The notes under the pieces were generated by a model that saw only the letters and a program-made list of their open reading frames with translations, searched no databases and had not been told where the DNA came from. A stretch of 64,000 nucleotides of DNA from Artemia franciscana (taxonomy: Eukaryota; Arthropoda; Branchiopoda; Anostraca; Artemiidae), in contig NC_088879.1 of NCBI RefSeq assembly GCF_032884065.1, forward strand, positions 16,994,489 to 17,058,488. Reading direction: 5' to 3'. Made by a program: the position numbers and the translations under genes. This document shows, one piece after another, positions 21,598 to 34,071 of the stretch. Position 1 is the first letter of the stretch. Each line of letters begins with the position of its first letter.

Positions 21598-22410
21598 TTA
21601 ATTTGAAATTTTTAAAAGCTATTGAGAAGTTATATTTACACACATGCAAGTTATTAGCTCAGCTGGTAGAGCGTGAGACTTTTATTCCTCGGGTCAAGGG
21701 TTCAAGTCCCTTACGGGCGGTTTTTTTTCACAACACCAAAAAAATTTTGATAACACCTGGACAGCTTATCATTTGAGAGATAACAGAATATTAGCTTCTT
21801 ATGAGCAAAAGAAACATTTCGGTCATTCTATCTATTTTTTTTTCTATTTTATACAATGATTTAAAAGCGGGGGGGGGGGGTTCCTCTCCTAATTCCTGTA
21901 CGAGGAGTACAGGAATTATTAAATTACATCCACCATGGATTGTAGAAAAACGTACAGAATTAATATGAAAAAAAATTAAACCTGTACAAAAGAGTCTTTA
22001 AAAGCGGGGGGTTTGCCTCTCCTAATAGTCTTCTTATAGTCCTAATAGTCTAATAGTCCCATGTTAATTTTTGAAATTCTTAAAAGTTACGAATATCAAC
22101 ATTCAAGTACATCAAAATAATCAGCTCGGCACGGCGAGAATGACTGCAAGCATCATAAAAATCCAGCTCCATTCCAGAAAATTTTTTGATAACACCTGGA
22201 CAGCTTATCATTTGAGAGATAACAGAATATTAGCTTCTTATGAGCAAAAGAAAAATTTCGGTCATTCTATCTATTTTTTTTCTATTTTATACAATGATTT
22301 AAAAGCGGGGGGGGCGGCAGCCACCCAAGTTCCTCTCCTAATTCCTGTACGAGGAGTACAGGAATTATTAAATTACATCCACCATGGATTGTAGAAAAAC
22401 GTACAGAAAT
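21598..22410 (+). repeat. Direct duplication of ~400 bp, first copy carrying a tRNA-like insert
   Basis: AACACCTGGACAGCTTATCA and its surroundings occur at about 21749 and again at about 22193, with matching flanks (ATGTTAATTT.. on the left, CATCCACCATGGATTGTAG on the right). In the first copy the middle is replaced by a tRNA-Lys-like sequence. Confidence 0.65.
21648..21720 (+). tRNA. tRNA-Lys(UUU)-like pseudogene
   Basis: It has a perfect A box (TAGCTCAGCTGG, 21655-21666), a B box (GGTTCAAGTCC, 21699-21709), a 4-bp D stem, a 5-bp T stem (AAGGG/CCCTT), a 32-38 loop CTTTTAT with UUU at the anticodon position, and a T8 terminator just downstream. The 5' acceptor half does not pair with the 3' half (ACGGGCG), and the anticodon stem has two mismatches. 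It therefore looks like a broken gene or a SINE head, although its pol III promoter boxes are intact. Confidence 0.6.
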
Positions 22411-22886
22411 AATATGAAAAAAACTTCGTTTTCTTAAAGTGTTAAAGAGGCTGCGTCCCAAAGTCGAACCTTAAAACGTACAGGAATTAGAAGAGGCAGT
22501 TGGGGGGGGGGCTGCCGCCCCCCAAACCCCCAGCTTTTAAAGACTCTTTTGTACAGGTTTTTTGTTTTTTTTGCTAACCCCCAGCTCTTGGCTTCGGAAA
22601 GGCCCTCTTTTAATTAACAAAAAATTGAAATGAATGAATAATGGAATAACTTCGAAAAATGTTAAACACAAGAGGACAGGAGAACCATTGCGCCGAAACT
22701 AGTAATTAGTAACAATGAAGTCCCCCCCCCAAAAAAAAAAAACCTGTACAAAAGAGTCTTTAAAAGCTGGGGGTTTGGGGGGCGGCAGCCCCCCAACTGC
22801 CTCTTCTAATTCCTGTACGTTTTAAGGTTCGACTTTGGGACGCAGCCTCTTTAACTCTTTAAGAAAACGAAGTTTTTTTCATATTA
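22411..22886. mobile_element. Long foldback element next to a splice acceptor
   Basis: Arms of about 150 bp (22411-22562 and 22735-22886) are near-perfect inverted copies. Both contain GAGGCTGCGTCCCAAAGTCG or its complement, a GC-rich CTGCCGCCCC hairpin part and CTGTACAAAAGAGTC. The spacer is about 170 bp. The right arm ends only 11 bp before the acceptor of the putative NUP210-like exon, so its T-run forms the polypyrimidine tract. Confidence 0.75.
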
Positions 22887-22897
22887 TGTTGAATCAG

Positions 22898-23014
22898 GTC
22901 CTGGTCCCCAAAGGTACAATGTTGGAATTAGCTTTCAATTTCCGCCAAGTTGTGATACAATCTGATGAGCGTATTGGATCTGGATTCTTAAATAGCCCAA
23001 GTCCCGAATACTAG
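22898..23014 (+). CDS. Possible next NUP210-like exon
   Basis: After GTTGAATCAG the frame reads VLVPKGTMLELAFNFRQ and stops at 23012-23014. In animal NUP210 a V.LG(M/T)-type segment followed by an F-H/F-D stretch comes shortly after the last BIG2 repeat, which suits this placement. The phase joins cleanly to the exon ending at 19940, but about 20 residues expected between them are absent. The 3' border is unclear: either a weak donor near 22950 or the stop. Could be a chance frame. Confidence 0.35.
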   Translation, partial: VLVPKGTMLELAFNFRQVVIQSDERIGSGFLNSPSPEY

Positions 23015-23083
23015 CTATTACCTTCAACCAAATTTAATAACCATCTGACAGCCTATTTTGGTGGATATCATGGTGAAAATGAT

Positions 23084-23247
23084 TTGGGTACCCTTTCTGG
23101 GGAAGGTAAACAGGAAGAGTGTGTGAAAGAACAGGTTGTCTACCCCCCCCCCCCCCTCCATTGCCCTTCCTGGCTGAAGGGCCATGAAACGGAGATCAGC
23201 ACTGCCGGTAGGGATTGTAAAATCCAATGACCTATTCTTTACCCTTT
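23084..23247 (+). mobile_element. 5'-truncated tRNA-derived SINE
   Basis: Contains GTAAACAGGAAG, CTGGCTGAAGGGCCATGAAA, GAGATCAGCACTGCCGGTAG and a CTTTACC end, matching the 3' body of the complete SINE at 54645-54965. The tRNA head is missing. Confidence 0.7.
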
Positions 23248-24399
23248 TTTCTCTCCAATAGATATTACAATATATATGTATGTATATGGATAAGGAATGG
23301 TTGAACTTCAAGGTTGTTTAAAGAACATGAAACTGAACCAGCGACTGGAGTCTGCATCCCACGAATTCTGGATCATCTTTTTTTTTATTCATTTTTAATG
23401 ATAAGTTCCTCTTTTTAACCTTATTGTCTATGCTTTGACTATTCAGTGAATTGGGTGATTTTTTACAGGAATGTTCTATTCTGTATGAGTTGTTCAGTGA
23501 TTTGCGATTTCTTTTCTCATCGTCGTCGGATTTTTTGCTGTAAAAATAAAGTCCCTCCACTTTTGCAGAGACACTGATCTATTCTTTTGAGATTTTTTTC
23601 GACATTTTTGTCTATGCGCTAGTAATGAAGAGTTAACTTCAAAATGAGAAGTTGAGTGGTCTTTAATTAATTTGCTTGCTAATAGTAAAGGCACTTGACC
23701 TCACACTGGGATTAAAACCAAATTATTCTACTAATTCCAATGTAGAAGTGAATCCCACCATTGAATCCTGACAGAAAAATAAAGAAATTTCGTCCCGTTC
23801 ACGTCTAAAGAGCTTATTTGAACAATTTCACAGTTCCGAGATAATTGTCAAAAAAGGAAATAACAAAAATGAACATGAGGTGAATTAGAAAGAAGAAATG
23901 ATCATTTTTTTCTTTTTTTTTAATTGACGTTTGATTTGATTGGAATGATTTTCAAAATAAAGCAATGCACCAAGACATGTTTGGTTTCAATTTTTTCCTA
24001 CTGGGTAGTTTTTACGTCCAACATTTTCAATAATAAAATAAACTAGCAGTTCTACTGATTTAAAAATCAAAATGGAAGTAGAGAATCCAAGGATAAACCG
24101 TCAAATTTAAACCAAGCTTTGTGGATTATAATACTTGTATTCTGATTACAACTTTTTGGAGATATTGCCAATTTGAAGAAGGGGGGGGGGGGTTAAGCTC
24201 TTGCTTCCAGTGTCCAGACCTATTCAAGGAGGAATGTGTAGTAGGAGGAAAGGGATTGTTGATCCGGTGGTTCTTGTCAACAAGGTATCTTTCAGAGGAA
24301 GAGATTGAATCCCAACAAAACGTGCAGAAAAAAAGATCTGGCACCTTGGTTCAGCCTTTTGGATGTATATGCGCAATTCAACCGTTGCAAAGGGGTTTC
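23248..24399. other. No gene recognised
   Basis: AT-rich sequence with a poly-G run near 24180. The open frames are short and without known motifs. Confidence 0.4.
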
Positions 24400-25750
24400 T
24401 AAGTTTCTAGAAATGCCTAATAAATAGTTTTTTTTGTCTTTGGAGACAACATGAAGTGTCTATTTTTAAGAACCTTTTACTAGATAAGAGGAAAGATTTC
24501 TTGATAACAGTTTTTAAATTATCAAACACTACATTAAGTGATAAATTAGTATACATTGTCGCAAAATCGAAAGACTCAATTCTTTTAGCTGAAACCATTG
24601 TTAAAGAATCTATCACCTGCAGTGAATTATTAACACTCCAATATGGATTAAAATTCGAAAATTTTTAAATACCAGAACAATAGGTTTTAAGTTTCTTTAC
24701 AATTTCCTTTAAAATTAAAGAGAGGTCAGTAGCAGCAATGCGGGTTGGACATTTAGCTGCTCCAGCAATAAACCGTGGTTTAGGGGGATTCTTATGAAAT
24801 TTTACAGTCCAATATAGGAAAGGGAACTTTTTATCAGTGTCATTTATTTTGATATTAAAATTTTTAAAAAGTATTTCTTCCGACTTTTCAATTAAATTCT
24901 CATCCTCTATATTTACCTTTTCGTAAACATTAGTTGTGCATAACTCCCTTTTTAAGATATCACAATACAGCTTCTGACAAATTATGGCAAAATTATTATT
25001 AGCTTTATCCACTGGCACAATAACAAATTCATTCTTTAGATTAGCAATTGCTTGTTTAATCTTCGCATTATAAAATAATGATTTAGTGTTACTATTTTTT
25101 AAGTTAGAATATATTTTATTTCTAATTCTACTAATAATTAAATCCTTCCAACTTTGAAAAGTCTCTTTATTTTTATTCTCTTTCTTACACCACTTATCAA
25201 TAAATAAATCAAAATCATTTCTAAGCCATCAAGAACACTCGATGGTTTCAGATGATGAGAAAGACGGAAATTAGCCCCTTTATTCATTATAATTTGACGA
25301 TCATTTTGCTTTATTATTGACAAGTCCCCTGTTATAACATGTTTGTAAGTAGGATTTACAAATGGGCCAAGTTGCTTACAATTACAAACCGGTTTCCAAT
25401 GTCTATCACCATCTAATCTTTTTAGTATTAAATTATAATTAAAAATAATTTGCCCAATAGTTTTTGAAAATTTATAAGTTAAAACTGGACTATCATTATA
25501 ATTCAAATTACTAAGAAGGGCCTGTTTCAATTGCCGCTGATTTAAAATTTCTGGTAAATTAATATCTTCAATCTGCTTACAAGTAAAATTAATGACAGAG
25601 TTTCCCTTCTGAAGCCCGAAATGACATGTTAATGATATGACATGTTGTGACATGAAATGACATGTTAGCAGAATCATCACGAGCCTTTGAGCAGCTGAAG
25701 ACTTTTCAGCATAGAATGTCAGAAATACTTCGTCAAAGGAGATGCACAAA
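24400..25750 (-). pseudogene. Penelope-like reverse transcriptase, broken
   Basis: Read from 25750 downward, separate frames carry CNCKQLGPF and VITGDLSII (the conserved N-terminal part of this RT group), then FLYWTVKFHKNP and RFIAGAAKC, then FDFATMYTNL, which is RT motif A. These are hallmarks of Penelope-like elements of the type with a divergent N-terminus seen in cnidarians and arthropods, as I remember it. The frames shift between 25138, 25018 and 24616, and the polymerase is cut off before the YxDD motif and any GIY-YIG endonuclease. Inactive fragment. Confidence 0.65.
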
Positions 25751-25885
25751 TGAAAGACTAGCTCAGTCTTCAGAAGTGGTAGTCCAAACCCGTGATGAGC
25801 TTCGATCGTTTTGACATTATGTAGACGTTTCCCGGAAACAGCTAACTAAATACGATCGACATGAGATGATGGATATATTTATTTT

Positions 25886-28278
25886 TATGGCACTTGGTAT
25901 TAACCAAGTGACATATAGCAGTCGCCAATTCTGTCGGTCTGTCGGTATGTCTGTCTGTTGGTCCCAGTTTTGCTACTTTAGGCACTTCCAGGTAAGCCAG
26001 GACGATGAAATTTGGCAAGCGTATCAGGGACCAGACCAGATTAAATTAGAAATAGTCATTTTCCCGATTTGACCATCTGGGGGGGATTGGGGGCCGGTTA
26101 ATTCAGAAAAAATAGAAAAAATGAAGTATTTTTAACTTATGAGCGGGTGATTGGATCTTAATGAAATTTGATGTTTGGAATGATATTGTGTCTCAAAGCT
26201 CTTATTTTAAATCCCGACTGGGTCTGGTGACATTGGGGGGAGTTGGAGGGGGGAAACCTAAAATCTTGGAAAACACTTAGAGTAGAGGGATCGGGATGAA
26301 ACTCGATGGGAAAAATAAGCACAAGTCCCAGATACATGATTGACATAATTGGAACTGATTTGCTCTCTTTGGGGTAGTTTGGGGGGGGGGGGGGGCGGAA
26401 TAACTCTTAAAAATTAGAAAAATGAGGTATTTTCAAGTTACGAACGGGTGATCGGATCTCAATGAAATTTGATTATTAGAAAGATATCGTGTCTTAGAGC
26501 TCTTATTTTAAATCCCGACCGGATCTGGTGATGGGGGCGGGGAGTTGGGAGGGGGAAACCTAAAACTGGGAAAACACTTAGAATGGAGGGATTGGGATGA
26601 AACATGGTGGGAAAAATAAAGGCAAGTCTTAGATAGATGATTGACATTAACGGAACGGATCCGCTCTCTTTTGGGTAGTTGGGGGGGGGGGGTATTTCTG
26701 AAAAAATAAAAAAAATGAGGTATTTTTAACTTACGAACGGGTGATCGGATCTCAATGAAATTTGATGTTTAGAAGGATATCGTGGCTCAGAGCTCTTATT
26801 TTAAACCCGACCGGATCTGGTGACATTGGGGGGGGGGGAGTTGGGAGGGAGAAGCCTAAAAATTGGAAAACACTTAGAGTGGAGGGATCGGGATGAAACT
26901 TGGTGGAAAAAAACACGAGTCCTAGATACATGATTGACATAACCACAACGGATCCGCTCTCTTTGTGGTATTTGGGGGGGGGGGGTTAATTCTGAAAAAT
27001 TAGAAAAAATGAGGTATTTTTAACTTACGAACGGGTGATTGGATCTCCATGAAATTTGATTTTTAGAACGATATCGTGTCTCAAAACTCTTATTTTAAAT
27101 CCTGACCGGATCTGGTGACATTGGGGGAAGTTCGGGGTGGGGAGACCTAAAATGATGGGAAACGCTTAGATTGGAGGGATTGGGATGAAACTTGGTTGGA
27201 AAAATAAGCAGAAGTCTTGCATACGTGATTTACATAATTAGAACGGATCCGCTCAATTGCGGGGGGGGGGGGGGGTAATTCTGAAAAATAAGAAAAATGA
27301 CGTATTTTTAACTTACGAAGGAGTGATCGGATCTTCTTGAAACTTCATATTTAGAAGGACCTCGCAACTCCGATATCTTATTTTAAATCTCAACTGGATC
27401 AAGCGTAATTGGGGGGTGGTAGTTGGGGGGACCGGAAATCTTAGAAAATACTTAAAGCGGTGAAATCAGGGTGAAACTGGATGGGAAGAATAGAAACCTG
27501 TCTAAGATACGTGACTGACATAACTGGACCGGATCTGCTCTCTTTGGTGGAATTGGGGGGGGGGGGGTAATTTTGAAAATTAAGGTATCTGTAACTTACG
27601 AAAGGGTGACCAGATCTTAATGAAATTTGATATTTAGAAGGATCTTGTGCTTTAAAGTTCTAATTTCAAATTCCGACCTGATCCTGTGACATTCGGGGGA
27701 GTTGGAGGGGGGAACCGGAATTCTTGGAAAACATTAAAATTGGAGTATTTATATCTTACGAATAGATGATCGAATCGTAATGAAATTTGATTTTTAGAAG
27801 GAATTCATGTCTCAGAGCTCTTATTTCAAATCCCGACCAGATCTTTTGACATTGTGGGGATTTGGAGGGGGAAATCTTGGAAAAACACTTGGAGTGTAGG
27901 AATCGGGATGAAGCTTGGTGGATAGAATAAACATATGTCCTTGATACGTGATTGACAGAATCGTACTGGATTCGCTCTCTTTGGGGGAGTTAGGGGGAGG
28001 GGTTCAGTGATTTGGCGAGTTCGGTGCTTCTGGACGTGCTAGGGCGATGAAAATTGGTAGGCGTGTCAGGGAGTTGCACAATTTGACTTGATAAAGTCGT
28101 TTTCCCAGATTCGACCATCTAAAGGGCAAAAGGGAGCGAAAAAATTAGGTATTTATAACTTACGAGTGGGTGATAGGATCTTAATGAATTTTGATATTTA
28201 GAAGGACTTTGTGACTCAGAGCTCTTATTTTAAATCTTGACCGGTATTAAGCCTCTTAATTTCCTTTTAAATCAATCT
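25886..28278 (+). mobile_element. Family A element, copy 2, first part
   Basis: Starts at TATGGCACTTGG with the terminal hairpin, then a complete head and about seven minisatellite units of roughly 290 bp with variable poly-G runs. It breaks off at CAATCTAT, where family B copy 2 is inserted, and continues at 29997. Confidence 0.8.
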
Positions 28279-29996
28279 ATCAAACAGTTCGTGGTAACGA
28301 ACTGTAGTAAGGAGCGACCCGGCTCAATAGTAACCAAAACTCTAAAAAACGGAATTTTGATACCAATAGCTACATCAAAAGAATCGCATTTTAATGCTGG
28401 TTTTAAATATATAAGTTTCATCAAGTTTAGTCTTACCCATCAAAAGTTACGAGCCTGAGAAAATTTGTATTATTTTAGAAAAAAGGGGGAAACGCCCCCT
28501 AAAAGTCATAGAATCTTAACGAAAATCACACCATCAGATTCAGCGTATCAGAGAACCCTACTGTAGAAGTGTCGAGCTCTTATCTACGAAAAGGTGGAAT
28601 TTTGCATTTTTTGCCAGAAGGCAGATCACGGATGCGTGTTTATTTGTTTTTTGTTTTTTTTTTTTTTTTTTTCCCAGGGGTGATCGTATCGACCCAGTTG
28701 TCCTAGAATGTTGCAAGAGGGCTCATTCTAACGGAAATGAAAAGTTCTAGTGCCCTTTTTAAGTGACAAAAAAATTGGAGGGCACCTAGGCCCCCTCCCA
28801 CGCTAATTATTTTCCCAAAGTCAACGGATCAAAATTCTGAGATAGCCATTTTATTCAGCATAGTCGAAAAACCTTATAACTATGTCTTTGGGGACGATTT
28901 ACTCCCCCACAGTCCCCGTGGGAGGGGCAACAAGTTACAAACTTTGACCTGTGCTTACATATAGTAATGGTTATTGGGAAGTATACAGGCGTTTTCAGGA
29001 GGATTTTTTTGGTTTGGGGGAGGGGTTGAGAAGAGGGGGATATGCTGGGGGAACTTTCCTTCGAGAATTTGTAATGGGAGAAGAAAATTTCCATGAAGGG
29101 AGAGCAGGATTTACTAGCATTATTTAAAAAAAAACAATTAAAAAATAAAAGTGAAAAAGCTTTTTCAGCTGGAAGTAAGGAACAGCAATAAAACTTAAAA
29201 CAAACAGAAATTATTACCCATATGAGGGGCTCACCTCCTTCTAATACCTCGCTCTTTACGCTAAAGTATTTTCGGTAATTTCAACTACTTATTCTACGGC
29301 TTTTGTGATTCAGGGGGTCATTCTTAATGAATTGGGATAAAATTTAAGCTTTAGTGTAAAGAGCGAGGTACTGACGATGGGGCGAATCCCCTCATATATG
29401 TAATAAAAACATGAGAATACAAAAGTTCTTTACGTAAGCTAATTTATAAGTTACGTAAATCTTTTACCAATAAAAAGATTCGTAAAAAATTAAAAGTTCT
29501 AGTTGCCTTTTTAATTAACCAAAAAATCGGGGGGCAACTAGGCTTTGTCCCCCGCTCTTTCTTTCTCAAAATCATTCGATCAAAATTATGAGAAAGCCAT
29601 TGAGCCAAAAAAAAAAAAAAATATGCAAATTTCGTTTTGATTATTCCTCTGCGGAGAGCCAAAATCAAAACATGCATTGATTCAAAAACGTTCAGAAATT
29701 AAATAAAAAAAACAAGTTTTTTCAACTGAAAGTAAGGAGTGACATCAAAACTTAAAACGCACAGAAATTACTTCGTATATGAAAGAGGCTGCTTCCTCAT
29801 CAACGCCCCGCTCTTTACGCTAAAGTTTTTTACTGTTTTAGAAAGAAGAATTGAGAGAAAGAGTCAAACTTTAGCGTAAAGAGCGGGGCGTTGATGAGGA
29901 AGCAGCCTCTTTCATATACGAAGTAATTTCTGTGCGTTTTAAGTTTTGATGTCACTCCTTACTTTCAGTTGAAAAAACTTGTTTTTTTTATTTAAT
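28279..29996 (+). mobile_element. Family B element, copy 2 (full length, nested in family A)
   Basis: About 1.7 kb, beginning with the hairpin ACAGTTCGT-GGTA-ACGAACTGT and ending with a perfect foldback. In between are the B body, with AATGAAAAGTTCTAGTGCCC, and a second imperfect foldback built around CTCTTTACGCTAAAG (about 29214-29406). No protein is encoded. Both ends are defined because it interrupts family A sequence that is continuous in other copies. Confidence 0.85.
29698..29996. repeat. Perfect 131-bp-arm palindrome
   Basis: The arms 29698-29828 and 29866-29996 are exact inverted copies by eye, separated by 37 bp. They include changes absent from other copies (CGCACAG instead of CGAACAG; GTGACATCAAAAC instead of GCGACATTAAAAC) on both arms. 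Confidence 0.85.
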
Positions 29997-30093
29997 TTAT
30001 TCATAGAATTTTGTTAGAGCTCATACCATATGATCTCTTGGCTCTTAACTCTTCTCGTCTCGTCACAAGTGCCACATGAGCTCTTAGCTCTTG
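29997..30093 (+). mobile_element. Family A element, copy 2, terminal part
   Basis: Resumes with TTATTCATAGAATTTTGTT and ends with CTCTTAGCTCTTG, as in copies 1, 3 and 4. Confidence 0.8.
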
Positions 30094-31923
30094 TCTTCTT
30101 AGCATTCGCATTCTTTTTGGCCTGTTGTTTTTACGTTATTATGAAAAGATGTTTCCGATAAAAAATATAATAGTATTACGGGGGTGGGGGTATATTTTGT
30201 GGATGATTATATTACGGAATGCTTATTGCGGAAGGGGATTATTGCAGGGAATTAGTGAGTGAAAGATTAAGGTAGTGATGCACTGTTGATAATATCCAGT
30301 ATTTTCGACAGGATAATCATATTAGAGGTTGATGTGTCTTATGATGTTTCCTTTATCGCATAGATTCCCTACTGAGCGTTTCGAGAAGTTAAGAGAATAC
30401 TACCTGGTATCTGGATACATACATAAGCAAAGACTATGTAACACACATTACCTTTATTTTGGTACTTAAATGCAATTTGTCTGATAAATGCACTTAAATA
30501 GATTGAGCACTCAGACAAGCGTAAACTCAGGTTTAGATATAAATCTACTGCTTCAAAATCCCCTCAAAGCTATAACTTAACTGTGTACAAAAGCTTTCTG
30601 TCCTCACATATATATTTTGTGGTTACGCTTTGTTTGACCTCCCTCTAAATAAGTATATCACAGACCTTATTTTCGTCTTCATAAGATGTTGTCCTCTTAT
30701 GGAATTGAAAAGACATATGGTGGAATATATTCAAATTCATGCAATTAACATTTGCTTTAAGTCACGACTTTGCTCTTTTCATCTTGATAAGATGTTGTTT
30801 TCTTAGGGAGTGTATTCGATATGCAAGTCCCAACTGAAGTCACAAAAAGTTAATCAATTCTAAAAGGCTAGTTTTTTGTCATACTTGTTGGCTAATGTAT
30901 CTAAATCTTCAAGAAAGAATTTTTTTTCTCACTTTTTCGAATTATGCACGATCCGGATTGCGGCGGTAACTAGCAGCCAGTAAGCAGGTGTAGTTGCTGA
31001 TTTATTTTCATGGTAAATTTGAGAACATTGACGAAAACGGGGTACTCCCCTGAAAACTTCATAGTTTCAAGCAAGAGAAAAGAAAAATCGCGGTTTTTAA
31101 AATTAATTTCTGATCGTTCTCAAACAGTGCAGAGAAATCCACGCCCCCTCCATGGAAAATTCAACCCCCATAAAAATTCCCTCGATGGAAATTTTCTTTG
31201 GCGTAAAATACCTCTCCCTCTAAAATTTCCCACGGACAATTCTATCCGGGCTGAAAATTCCCCTGGAAAATTTATTGCAGCCTACTTTATTTAAAAAAAA
31301 TTTGTCTTCTATTTAATTTTTGATCGTTTTTCAAATCATGCCGTAAATCTCACCCTCCTTGGAAGTTCTCTATTATACAGTCTCAACCCCCCCCCCCTCA
31401 GTATAAAGTTTATTTCACGGAAAATTCCCCCGGGGAAATTTCTCCTACGGAAATTTCCTCTGCAGAGAATGTCTCTTCCGTAAAATACCCCCACGGGAAA
31501 ATCCCCCAAACGATTCCAACCCTGCTGGAAATTTCTCCCGGAAAATTCTCCAGAAACAAAATGGCAAAAGAGAGAGTAAGACAAATAAATAGAGTTTCGT
31601 CAAGGAATTTTGGGCAAATTCGAGAGTTCTTCTATTTTGTCTAGGTTCTCCAAGGAAAAATTATGTGAGTGAATTATTTTCACCTCCCCACCCCCTTAAT
31701 GAAGATATTAATTAGCTAATTTATTTTTCATCTAATAGGCCTCGTCAGATTTTTTGTGTTTATGGCCTCCCTCGAAGCAAGGCTTACACTGTTTCCACCT
31801 CCCCCTCCTCTGGAAATGGACGGAAATGGTCTTTATGTAAAAAAAACTTCTTGAGAGAGAGAGAGATCGGTATATTTAAAAACTATCGTAGCATAGAGCT
31901 AAATTCAGTTTTTTTCACAAAAA
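30094..31923. other. Non-coding; degenerate GGAAATT-rich repeats at 31120-31560
   Basis: No gene. From about 31120 to 31560 there is a loose succession of GGAAATTCCCC-like phrases on both strands, resembling an expanded piece of the family B body. The open frames there are repeat by-products. Confidence 0.45.
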
Positions 31924-32700
31924 TCACACACTACAACTCAGCATTAAAACTGATGTGAAAAAAGGCACAAATGAGTTTGCGTATCGATTGGTTCGTACTT
32001 TAGGGGGTACAAGTTTATTTCGTAATCGAGTTCGGCTATTGGGAGGGGCTGGTTCGGGTAGTAAAGATCGGTGGCTCTTATTGGCTAGGATGAATTTTCC
32101 AAATTGGTGAATAAGGTGTTCCAGCCGGACTTTAAGTGGAGATAAATTTAATTTAGCGAGGGCTTGATCGTAGGGTATGCCACGGTCTTGGAGTATAATC
32201 CTTGTTGCTCTTTTCTGGACGCACTCTATGTCGCGTAATAGGTACGCTGTGCGGATAGCAGATGGACCCCACACCGGGCACGCGTACTCGAGCAACGGGC
32301 GAACATAACACGTGTAGGCATGGAGAAGGCTTTTAGTATCACACCCAAAACGCCTCATTTTGGTAAGTGTCTGAAGGCTTGCATTAGCCTTGTGGACGGT
32401 TAAATTAATATGGGCACTGAAACTACAGTCACTAGTGAAAGTTACTCCTAAGATTTTTATTTCGTTCACAATCGGGAAAGGGACTAGAGGCATATCTATA
32501 TTCCGCTTCAGAGGGTTGAAACGAATTATCTTCGACTTGGTTACGTTAATGGTAAGATCATGACTTGAGCATTCGGTCTTTAGCTGATCAAATAACTGGT
32601 CTGAAAACTGATTAGTTATGATAGTGTTTTTGACCAGGTTGACCCTGTTGTCTGTGACCCTCTTAAAAGAGCTCATTTCTGTGTTATCGACGCCCAATTG
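31924..32700 (-). pseudogene. 3' part of a non-LTR reverse transcriptase
   Basis: A 257-codon open frame with IIRFNPLKRN, LGVTFTSDCSFSAHI, RPLLEYACPVWGP and QKRATRIIL, the thumb and C-terminal region of a LINE RT. The catalytic YxDD region is lost by 5' truncation. It is closely related to the element at 51742-52655, which has the same phrases FNPLKR and EYACPVWGP. Confidence 0.8.
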
Positions 32701-33918
32701 CTTGTTGTTGCTGCTGCTGCTGTTTTTTTTAATGTTTTTAGTAAATATTTCTTACGTTTCTATGGTAGGCAATAAGAATGCTCGCTGCTTTTGCTTTCTA
32801 ATTTAAAAGGCCTCATAATTTTATATGCTTATAGGCTCTGCTAAAGTTTGTATGACAGTGCTTCTACTCCCTCTCCTTGAAGGAAATGAACTAGATCCTT
32901 CTCTAAAAACGATCTTTTTGGTTTTGGTATGTTATTGACGCCCAAGTGTTGTTTTTTCTTCTTTTCACCTTTATTCGATTATTATTGAACAAAAATACAA
33001 TCACTTAAACAGCAATGTTCCAAATATAGGATTGGCAATCGGGAATAGGCCAAACATTTTTTCTAGGTTCACCAGGGGAAATCATTTTAGTAAATTATTT
33101 TCGATCCCTTGCACAATACATAACGCTTACGATTTTTCCAGAGAACCGGAAGAGTCACAGCAATATTCTAAAAAATGCCTATTTTATTGACAATAAAAGT
33201 CATCTTTTACAGTATAGTAAATTCCTTCTTTTATTACAGTATAATAAAAGTCATATATACCCTGGCCATAATGCAGACTGAGATAAATAATTATGGGTTT
33301 GGGTCTTGTTTTGAGTATTGCTTCAGTCGTGCCTGGAGAACGGATCTGAATAGTTGTTATAATTTTTATTTCTTGGAATTTTCTAAGCCCTTGGTAAGTG
33401 ACTATGCAATTGAGATTGCAAATAAGTTCTCTTAGAGTACGACTGTCATCTTTATTTGTTTAAATTAGAATATAGATAAAAGATAAGCGAAAATAAATAA
33501 ATCGATAGGTGATCAGTGTGATTGGTTGAGTTCCATTGTCGTAGACAAAAAGTTCGACCTTTCAGGAAGAAGAAATCGACAAATTTTGGTCGTGCCTGAA
33601 GTATGGATCTGAGTGGTTGTTTGAACTTCATTCTTTTCATTCAAGCCATTTTGTATGTTATTCAGTTTAAAAGAAATTGTAATTAAGATCTTTCATGGTT
33701 GGTCGGCCATATGTTTTTTTAAAGAAATTGGGCAATATTTCCCAAATATAAATAAATGTATTGGTTTTGATGTGATTGGTGGGGGTAGACGAGAAGTTTG
33801 AGTTGTAAGAATCCTAAAATATATAAATTGTAATCCTTCAGGTAAATTTTCCAATCAACGTAATACTGAGATGGCCTAGAAATAGGCATGGGCTTGGAAT
33901 CAGAATCTCATCCTGAAT
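32701..33918. other. No gene recognised
   Basis: Contains a diverged direct repeat (phrase GTCGTGCCTG..GGATCTGA at about 33330 and 33590), otherwise nothing I can name. Confidence 0.4.

Positions 33919-34071
<153 letters not shown>

Noticed and set aside
31336-31584. 82-codon frame rich in Gly, Arg and Phe (-)
   Set aside because: It arises from degenerate GGAAATTCCCC-like repeats; the reading depends on the repeat phase.
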